From assembly GCA_037893225.1 (NCBI GenBank), contig JAZGUH010000950.1, positions 62,001 to 126,000 of the forward strand: a DNA stretch of 64,000 nucleotides, in the 5' to 3' direction. Both the position numbers and the translations under genes were made by a program. Every line of letters begins with the position of its first letter. Position 1 is the stretch's first letter. This stretch comes from Hippasteria phrygiana. Lineage: Eukaryota > Echinodermata > Asteroidea > Valvatida > Goniasteridae. Below are positions 57,236 through 64,000 of this stretch, piece after piece. The notes beneath the pieces are model-generated. The model was not told where the DNA came from and made no database searches. It was given only the letters and a program-made list of their open reading frames with translations.

Positions 57236-57596
57236 AGAACCATGAACTCCTTAAGTACATTTAAATCGGAGCCACGCAGAGCCATCCATCAGTGATATTT
57301 CTGCCATTTGCGATGATCTACGGAGTAAGAAACAAGGTTGCTACAGTAATGTGGAGCCGGATGGGAATTTTGCCTTGTTTTTTTCGCGGGTTTTTCGCCC
57401 ATCCCGTAAATCAGTAATAACCTAACACTGGAAAGCTGAATTTAACCATGTATAGATTTTTTGTGTAAATATTATTGTATTTGTGTAAGCATTTTGTATG
57501 TGTGTAAATATTCTTTTTTAATTTTATAATGTACCAGTTTTAAACTGTTTGGGCACACCCTAGGTAAAGAAATGTAATAAATCAATAAATATACCT
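57236..57596 (+). mobile_element. 5'-truncated LINE copy (3' end only)
   Basis: Same 3' end as 50292-52702, plus strand: GAGAACCATGAACTCCTTAA, GATATTTCTGCCATTTGCG, CGGGTTTTTCGCCCATCCCG, CAGTTTTAAACTGTTTGGGC, AAATGTAATAAATCAATAAA. Its tail abuts the donor side of EGF module 3: the exon begins at 57599, so it inserted within a few bases of the splice site. Confidence 0.85.
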
Positions 57597-57598
57597 AC

Positions 57599-57706
57599 CA
57601 ATTTCACAATTGATGCCTTTAAAGCCCGGTGTACACGTGCAGGTATAGGAGTCTATACCATCCAGGCAGGCGGCTCCATTCTGACACGGATTGCTGGAAC
57701 ATTCGT
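57599..57706 (-). CDS. Gene D exon: EGF module 3
   Basis: Encodes 36 codons, acceptor TTGTTTGTAG, donor G then GTAGGT. Reads [14 protein letters not shown], then [12 protein letters not shown] and [12 protein letters not shown]. Two residues shorter than its neighbours because the DxD of the calcium-binding start is missing, although the CxDxxxxYxCxC site is intact. The intron after it begins inside LINE tail sequence. Confidence 0.85.
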
Positions 57707-58220
57707 CTACAAACAACAAACAAGCCTTCCAAAAATTACAAATCAGATTGTAACTTCAAATACAATTCTATTGTTTAACATATCAAAGAGCCTGGGGGTG
57801 AAATCCGCTCCCCTTGTATTTATTGATGTTCCCTTCTGGAGTTAGTGCGGCCTGCAGAGGGCGTTCTACTGCGCATTGGGGAATTGGAACGTGAAACAAC
57901 CTTATTTGCCGACTATTTTGGCTGTCCAAAATCGGAAACGCCATTCCGATGCAACACGTTCTCCCAGGCGGCGTAATTTTCTCATCAAAATGGATCGGTA
58001 GCTTAGGACGATGTGGTTTCGACAATGGGCATCAAAAATCACATCCTACCTTTAATATCACATCTGAAGCCTTTAAATTATTGTCCCGCTTTGACAAAGA
58101 GTACATTGTAACTTTTGGGTTGAACAGCGTTATACTGAAAAAGGCTTTTGAATAGCGCCCCCTTGGACAAAGACACTGACAATTTGGGAGACTGCCAACA
58201 CAGGGCATGATCCCCACTGA

Positions 58221-58451
58221 TCTCTATGTAAACTGGATAGCGCATCGGCTGTTCGAGTTGAAGCCACCGTCCGCCATGTTATCACTCCCAATACAACAGG
58301 TTTTTCCAACCTTGTCCCCATTGTCTCCTTTCATTCTCGTTCTCCTTACATAGCGATCAGTGATAAATTGAGAGTGGTAATAAGGCGGGTGTTGGCTTCA
58401 GTTGCTTGTACAGCGCGCAATGACCAATGATATATCCAGTTTGTATAGAGA
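58221..58451. mobile_element. MITE, family 4, copy 1
   Basis: CTCTATGTAAACTGGATAGC at the left faces CCAGTTTGTATAGAG at the right. The interior (CACCGTCCGCCATGTTATCA, AATACAACAGG, CAGTTGCTTGTACAGCGCGC) is ~90% like 61395-61650. A looser relative seems present near 37320-37520. Confidence 0.75.
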
Positions 58452-58455
58452 TAGG

Positions 58456-58530
58456 TGATGATACCTCACAGTTGGTACAGCACTGGTACGGTATTCTGAA
58501 GGTCGCAGGTTAAAAACCCACTCTCGCCAG
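58456..58530 (+). repeat. tRNA-like remnant of the 313-bp family
   Basis: ATACCTCACAGTTGGTACAG and GGTCGCAGGTTAAAAACCCA at tRNA spacing, then TTTTCTTTGTTCACTTTGAA, the leader of the family inverted. The B box is mutated. Confidence 0.5.
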
Positions 58531-58767
58531 TTTTCTTTGTTCACTTTGAAAATGTATTCTAAATTACCTAGTCAGCTCTAAGTTTTTGGACTGTCTAATG
58601 CTCTTGTCCATTTAAGAATAGAAAAAAATCAATGATTCGCAGTGACAACTCGCCCAATCACATTATGTAAAGGGTTTTGTGAGTTTGTGGAGCTGAAAGT
58701 CCCACTGAGATTAAGTACGTATATCTACTACTTGTCAGGCTTGACTTGCTCCAAACTTTACACTTAC

Positions 58768-58881
58768 CGTCAATGCAGACGCCGCAGCTATAGTGGCAGT
58801 TAGCCATCATGTAGTATGGGTTCTTTGTGCACTCGCCAAGCTCTTTCCACTTCGGACAACTTTCATGAGAGTCTTCACAAA
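58768..58881 (-). CDS. Gene D exon: ShKT module 2
   Basis: Encodes 38 codons, acceptor CCGGTGCTAG, donor G then GTAAGT. Reads VCEDSHESCPKWKELGEC, then TKNPYYMMANCHYSCGVC: six cysteines with the W, GEC, NPxYM and SCGxC signature of ShKT (SXC) domains. These small disulfide domains are common in secreted and membrane animal proteins, often as interaction modules or beside proteases; no channel-blocking role is implied. Confidence 0.87.
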
Positions 58882-60230
58882 CTAGCACCGGATTGAGATT
58901 TTAAGAAACAATTGTCAATTAAGAGAGGATTTTTGTGCATGGGTATCAATGTATGCAATTATTAAACCTTGACTTGGAAAGCAATTTATAACTCATGTTT
59001 AAATGAACAAACCCAGAGATCTAGAGGTAGCTGGATTTCAAAGCTATATCCGACCGAGTGTTTATGGGTACATGTAATACAAAAACCTCCCATGTCCAAT
59101 TCACCATGCAATTCCCATGGGGTTTGCATGGTAGATTTTTGTAAAACAAAAACCTCCCATGGGATTCCCATGGTGTCCAATTCACCATGCAATTCCCATG
59201 GGGTTTGCATGGTAGATTTTTGTAAAACAAAAACCTCCCATTGGATTCCTATGGTGTCCAATTCAGCATGCAATTCCCATTGGGGTTTGCATGGTAGATT
59301 TTTGTAAAGCAAAAACCTCCCATGGGATTCCCATGGTGTCCAATTCACCATGCAATTCCAATGGGGTTTGCATGGTAGATTTTTGTAAAACAAAAACCTC
59401 CCATGGGATTCCCATGGTGTCCAATTCACCATGGGATTCCCATGGGGTTTTGCATAGGAGACTTTTGTAAGGGGAATGCGGCCATGATAGGGGGCCATCT
59501 ACAAGCTACGCTTTGTACGACAGCAAGCATTGATTGTATTTAGTCAAAATGATGACAAAGGGATGATATGTAGAAGTCTCAAAGCAATGGCCTCCTGTGC
59601 TGCACCAGGAAATACCATAATCGACTATAGTAGTTGTTTCTGTCATGGGCATAGTCCGAACGACTCTTATCGAGCCATTGCGTCACTAGTCTCCTCTTTA
59701 CTTGTCACATTTTAGGAAGAAAAAGTTGCTTTTGGTAAGGAGAGCGACCACGCCCTGTAGGCTGGTACGAGACAGTCGACTTGACGTGGTTGACTAAAAA
59801 CGTTGGGTAAAACATAATTGGGCAACTGTTATTTACCCAACATTGGTAGTCATTTACCACATTGTTGGTTAATTCCGGTAAAAATTTACCAGATATTGGG
59901 AAGAATTTGCCCAAGATTGTGGGCGGTTGGTATGTTGCCCAACATTGGGCAAAATATCAACCCATTTTGACCAACTTTGTTCACAGTATAGACAAAATCA
60001 GGATATTGTTAGTCAAACAATCGTCAACAATTTCCTTACTCGAACTTTGTTCTTTTTGCTTTGGGTTTTCACTCAGAGAACACAGCAAAATACGCCATTT
60101 TGTGTGGGAAAAGGGGGCTTAAAACACTAGAAAAAATACTATGGGACCAAAATTGTTTAACCAACAAAACGACTGACTTGCAACCTGTGCGAGATACTCG
60201 TTAGATAATATTGTCAAAATCTGTACTTAC
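58882..60230. other. Gene D intron between the ShKT exons
   Basis: Holds the 82-bp array (59085-59465) and, at about 59790-59990, a low-complexity stretch where CCCAACATTGG-like words recur in both orientations. No exon recognised. Confidence 0.5.
59085..59465. repeat. 82-bp tandem repeat, ~4.5 copies
   Basis: Unit includes CAATTCACCATGCAATTCCC, ATGGGGTTTGCATGGTAGAT, TTTTGTAAAACAAAAACCTC and CCATGGGATTCCCATGG (a palindrome). Copies differ by only a few bases. Unit length is not a multiple of 3, yet frames stay open on both strands; these are by-products. Confidence 0.9.
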
Positions 60231-60347
60231 TGTACTCTTGGCACATCCCGCACGCCTTCTGGCAGTATATCAGCATGTAGTTGGGGTTGACCTTGCATTC
60301 TCCCAGTGCCGACCAGTACATGCAGTTTTTGTTGCTGTCCGTACACT
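60231..60347 (-). CDS. Gene D exon: ShKT module 1
   Basis: Encodes 39 codons plus phase nucleotide, acceptor AACATGCAG, donor A then GTAAGT. Reads ECTDSNKNCMYWSALGEC, then KVNPNYMLIYCQKACGMC: same signature as module 2 (W, GEC, NPNYM, ACGMC). The two ShKT exons are adjacent and similar, consistent with tandem exon duplication. Confidence 0.87.
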
Positions 60348-60936
60348 CTGCATGTTTTTGTTTGGGAAAAAAAGGAAAATACGTGGGCATGGAAAATGTT
60401 TTGGATACGGTAGATTCCGTGGAGGTGGAAAAGTGGCCCTCTTGTGATGATAAATTAATTCCAAATGTGAAATTACCTTTTGATTTTGTGGCCGACTTAA
60501 TCACTAATGTAACCCTTTTCTGGTGTCGTTTCTCTCCCTTCGTAAGTAAAGAGTATATTGTTGCTGGTGCGTACTCCGTGGGATTTGGCTTGGATGTCGA
60601 CCCCACCCCTTTAATCTTTTACATTTTTTGGTTGTATTTTGGTGTTTTTGTTCTTTTATGCGTAACAGTCGGAGACAGAATCCATTTTTTTTTTTTTTTT
60701 TTATGCCTAACAGTCTGACTCATACCATTTTGTCGCCTTTCCTGTTTAAAAAATTGTCGAGGCTTACTCCTACCTGCAAAACATTTTTGATACGCCCGTG
60801 GTATATCAGGTGCATGTTTTGTGGTGTACCAGGGGCAGGGCTACAAATAAAGATGTATCCCCCCCCCCCCCGAAAAAAAAGAAAACAAAAACCAAACAAA
60901 CAAACGCACACACACAGCCATACATGTAAATACAAA

Positions 60937-61107
60937 TGTACCTGCAATCGTGGACGTCCCATTGTTCCTCTTTTGTTTATACTCTTTTTCGGAAGACCTC
61001 CCATTGGTTTTGCACACGATTTTCAATCGTGGACGTTCGGTCAAACGTGGACCCTTTGTCTGCGCCCGAATTCTTTTGTCCTAGGTCCACGATTGCCGGT
61101 ATATACA
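60937..61107. mobile_element. MITE, family 2, copy 3
   Basis: GCAATCGTGGACGTCCCATT at the left and CCTAGGTCCACGATTGCCGG at the right, same as 41725-41908 with a small deletion (TAACTAAC missing inside). Confidence 0.85.
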
Positions 61108-61394
61108 TACTCACACATACTCACAAAAACCCAAAACCAAAACCAAAATAACTTAGAAATGCTTTTTATAATGATTTTAATTTTTCTTGAAAATGTCTCA
61201 TGTTTGCCCAAATTTTCAAAATGTCCACAAATATCAAAGCCTTGTTAACATTTTAGACAATCGGGCCCTTTGTTGACATTCATACAATGGCTGTGACACC
61301 AACAAACTGCAACAAAGAAACACCGATTAGCCTCCTCCTCAAGCCTCAGCACGGCGTCACCAGGCTACGTTCGCGATTATCGATCCCTTCTGGG

Positions 61395-61650
61395 TCTCGA
61401 TCACTGACCTCTATGTAAACTGGATAGCGTATTGGCTGTTCGAGTTGAGGCCACCGTCCGCCATGTTATCACTCCCAATACAACAGGTTTTCCAACCTTG
61501 TCCCCGGGGTTTCCTCTCATCCTCGTTCTCCTTACATAACGAACAGTGGTAAATTGGGAGTGGTAATATGGCGGGTACTGGCTTCAGTTGCTTGTGCAGC
61601 GCGCAATGGACAATGAGCTATCCAGTTTATATAGAGATCAGTGGTCTCGA
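61395..61650. mobile_element. MITE, family 4, copy 2
   Basis: TIRs TCTCGATCACTGACCTCTAT and ATAGAGATCAGTGGTCTCGA. Longer terminal match than the copy at 58221, so the true element ends are probably here. Confidence 0.75.
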
Positions 61651-61740
61651 TCCTCTCTTCTGTTCATGAGCCAACCCTTCCAACCCATGTTCTTCATTCC
61701 TATGCTGATCTGCCCCATAAGAAGGAATATAGTTCCTTAC

Positions 61741-61860
61741 CAAGTTCGCAGTTTTTACTGTGCCAGCCGCGCGGGCACGTGCAGTTGAAACTTCCTTCCA
61801 AATTGACGCACGTCCCGCCATTATGGCAGGAATTTGTGTTGAGCGAACACTCGTCGACGT
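61741..61860 (-). CDS. Gene D exon: EGF module 2
   Basis: Encodes 40 codons, acceptor ATTTCCAG, donor G then GTAAGG. Reads [18 protein letters not shown], then [12 protein letters not shown] and [12 protein letters not shown]. Complete calcium-binding type module (DVDE; Asn in the hydroxylation site) with two extra residues before Cys2. Confidence 0.87.
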
Positions 61861-63467
61861 CTGGAAATGAGACCATCAAAAACGGAGTAAACGTTTGGTT
61901 GAAAAGCATACACACCAATCTCCGTGTTTTAACATTCGGCCAACAATGGCTGCTTACCGTCGATTTGTCATTCATTTTCGAGGAAAAGGAATGGACAATA
62001 ACGTGGGTATTTTCCAGTGATTAGAACTTGTCCTAACGTTTTAGATAAGGTTTGTGTTTTTTTCAACAGGAATCATTAAAGGGACAAGAATAGGCTCCAA
62101 CATGCAAACCCTCTGGAACGCATTTTGCAATTTAGCAAAGTATGCATTTCTATTTAAGTTTATGCAGACAAAAGTGATCCATTGCTGAAAAAAAATACGA
62201 ATTCGTGCAAACTAAAGAGCATGCCTTGCAAAATGCCAAAGTCAATACAGAAATCTTACCGTTTCTTCTAAGAAGGAAAAAAATAGCAAATGACTTATCA
62301 TTTGAAGCTATACTAATAGTTCCTGCTCCTAATAATCGCTTATGACTGGCTGGGGAATCACCGGAAACTGTTCGCCAAAATAAAAGCAGTTTAAAAGCTT
62401 CGATACAAAACGTTTATTATAAGTAGCCTTCTTTTACAGTCTTCGCTATTACATTCTCCAGGCGCAACAAAATATTCAAGGTCATGGTACAGTCAACTCT
62501 TTAATCGTTTAACCCAGAAGACAAATGTCAAATATTCAACCTGCCAATCTGTGTAAAATTTCGTACTCAGTAAATTTATCAACGAATCCCCATGATGACA
62601 TACAATGTACTCAGGTCATCAAGCGCACCAGTAAGCTGACATTTCCCAGCTGATAATTATTGCCAACGTTTAAATCTGATTGTTTGATGGATCGGGTACA
62701 GCAACTTCAGGTAAGTCACAGGAATCGATTAGGCTTCTACCATTTAACAGCTGACAAACTGTATCAATCCCTGTGCATGCCGGTAAGTCTTAGAAATACA
62801 AAATCAGCAAACCAATATTCTAAAAAGGGTTCAAATTTCTTTTGAAAATTTAAGAATTGACACGTGATGTCACGTTGAATACAAAATGGCTGACTGTGAC
62901 ATTGCAACTAATCAGCAATCTGCCTGACAGTCAAATACATTTTGTAACATTGGGTGTTTCTAGCACTTTGGCTAGATTGTTGTCAGGTTATTAAATTATT
63001 CGATTATTCATTTATAAAGACTGATACAAAAACGGCTCAATCTTCCAACAACGCAGGGCGCCCTCATTTGCGGTTCTGCACTGAATAGACTCCCCCTTTT
63101 TCAGAAAACTTCAGACTTTTATTTCCAATATTTCCAACTGAAATTCTTTTTAAAGTTTGACAGCAGTCAAAAATGAGCGCCAGACTTCCAAGGAAGCCGA
63201 CGTCTTTAAACCTCTATCAGGAAAATCACATTTATGAAGGCGTGTTTCACAGAAATGTTTTAATATGATGTATTGAGACAATATAGACAGCCTTTGACCT
63301 CGACGGCAGCCCGCCATAGTGACATTATTCCGTGAAACATGCTTTCATTGGATAAAAAAAAGAAAAGCCGTGAACAGATCCACCAATAAAAACAGGCGAG
63401 TGCTACTCACGGATCCTGACCATTTTACTCAATGTGGTTTATACAGTTCCCTGGTCTTGTCCCCTAC
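61861..63467. other. Gene D intron, nothing recognised
   Basis: About 1.6 kb of AT-rich sequence with no recognisable exon, repeat family or hairpin. The 66-91-codon frames overlapping its edges belong to the flanking exons. Confidence 0.5.
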
Positions 63468-63590
63468 CTTCTTCACAGTTCTCCCCGGTCCATTCTGTTG
63501 GGCACGTGCACTGGTAACGGTTAAAGAAGCTCGTGCAGGTAGCGTCATTCTGGCACGGTGAACTTTCGCATTTATCGATGCTAGCGCGAT
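63468..63590 (-). CDS. Gene D exon: EGF module 1 in this window
   Basis: Encodes 41 codons, acceptor TTTTTCTAG, donor G then GTAGGG. Reads DRASIDKCESSPCQNDATC, then CTSFFNRYQCTC and CPTEWTGENCEE. Lys precedes Cys1 and Ser replaces Asp/Asn in the hydroxylation site, so it is a non-calcium EGF. Phase-1 acceptor shows that at least one more exon lies upstream, outside the window. Confidence 0.85.
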
Positions 63591-64000
63591 CTAGAAAAAT
63601 GACAACAAAAAAATTCAAATAAAGTAGTCGAATACTCTTTAAAAAATCAATCATTTGACATTTATTGCTAAAATGTCTTACGCAGGCAAATCAAAAATCA
63701 CGTATCTCCCATTGATTCACTCACCTCAAGGTTTCCGGGACTCAACATTCCATTATTATAAAATAAACACAATATTATAAAGTAAACACTCTGCTTTTCA
63801 TAAATCATTTTCTATTGGAAAGTAAGTCATGGTTTTCACCATGGGGCTATTATTGCATGTTGTAGATTTTTGGCCGGGATGATGAATTTTTACTGAAAAG
63901 GATCCACACCGTGCTCGTATAATCTTTAAAAATGCATAAGTGAAAATTAAACGAGATGATATATAGATGAGATGACATAAAACTGGTAAAAATGGCGGGG
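63591..64000. other. Gene D intron, continues past the window
   Basis: No exon or recognised repeat. Upstream exons, signal peptide and promoter of gene D must lie beyond 64000. Confidence 0.6.

Larger units (their letters stand above)
57707..58767. other. Gene D intron
   Basis: About 1 kb with the MITE at 58221-58451 and a tRNA-like piece at 58456-58530. The plus-strand frame at 57949-58155 shows nothing recognisable. Confidence 0.5.
37994..63590 (-). other. Gene D: multi-EGF/ShKT single-pass membrane protein (5' end outside window)
   Basis: Thirteen exons resolved. From N to C they encode EGF (63.5 kb), EGF (61.8), ShKT (60.3), ShKT (58.8), eight EGFs (57.6, 55.0, 53.9, 53.3, 52.8, 47.2, 46.0, 44.5), then a last exon with stalk, TM and tail (38.0-38.7). 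Each internal exon is a multiple of 3 nt with phase 1 at both ends, the pattern produced by exon shuffling. All ten EGF modules have six cysteines; several carry the Asp/Asn hydroxylation consensus CxDxxxx[FY]xCxC. The protein is a cell-surface receptor or adhesion-type molecule; ligand and pathway cannot be told. Earlier exons, including the signal peptide, must lie beyond 64000. Exons I could not recognise may also hide in the 5.7-kb last intron. Confidence 0.85.

Noticed and set aside
58986..59498. A 170-residue minus-strand frame with repeated ESHGRFL and KPHGN
   Set aside because: By-product of the 82-bp tandem array.
58768..60347. Calling the ShKT exons a toxin gene
   Set aside because: ShKT is a widespread disulfide fold. 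Here it sits inside a long EGF array with a TM anchor, unlike a small secreted toxin precursor.
1..64000. CRISPR arrays, operons, ribosome binding sites, prophage
   Set aside because: Intron-split genes, phase-1 exon modules, LINEs and MITEs show nuclear animal DNA. The tandem repeats lack the repeat-spacer pattern of CRISPR.

Overview
This is eukaryotic nuclear DNA: AT-rich, full of repeats, with intron-split genes and no bacterial signals. The extracellular-domain genes, the phase-1 intron style and the many short palindromic transposons suggest a marine invertebrate deuterostome, most likely an echinoderm. That assignment is inference; no gene here fixes the species.

Every protein-coding gene I can support lies on the minus strand. 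Gene A (6624-9937) has two exons: a signal-peptide exon, then one large exon for a Gly/Asn/Pro/Thr-repeat ectodomain, a single transmembrane (TM) segment and a short tail. Gene B (18872-19467, 5' end unresolved) and gene C (21352-22826, two exons) are smaller proteins of the same design, about 200 residues, with Gly-rich ectodomains, one TM segment and very short basic tails ending in Gly-Ser-Ile and Gly-Ser-Val. Gene D (37994 to at least 63590, open at its 5' end) is a large mosaic receptor-like gene. Its 12 symmetrical phase-1 exons encode, from N to C, EGF-EGF-ShKT-ShKT-EGF x8, followed by a Thr/Pro-rich stalk, a TM segment and a tail starting with the same RQRR[KQ]SR motif as gene C. All splice junctions I could resolve in the four genes are phase 1, so the window looks like a co-oriented cluster of single-pass cell-surface proteins that may share an origin.

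The rest is repeats. Several families of palindromic or TIR miniature elements recur (two at 3 copies, others at 2). A CR1-like LINE body (50292-52702) lies in an intron, with two 3'-only copies elsewhere, and there is a fragment of a second LINE. A mariner-type relic (30115-30914) is nested in an element with TTAA ends. A 1.35-kb foldback element (48358-49706) is built of ~80-bp repeats. A 313-bp unit containing a tRNA-like sequence occurs in tandem (55691-56452) and dispersed. There are also a long (AGGAC)n array, an 82-bp tandem array, and a broken Crypton/DUF3504-like fragment. The long open frames opposite gene A are by-products of its in-frame repeats.
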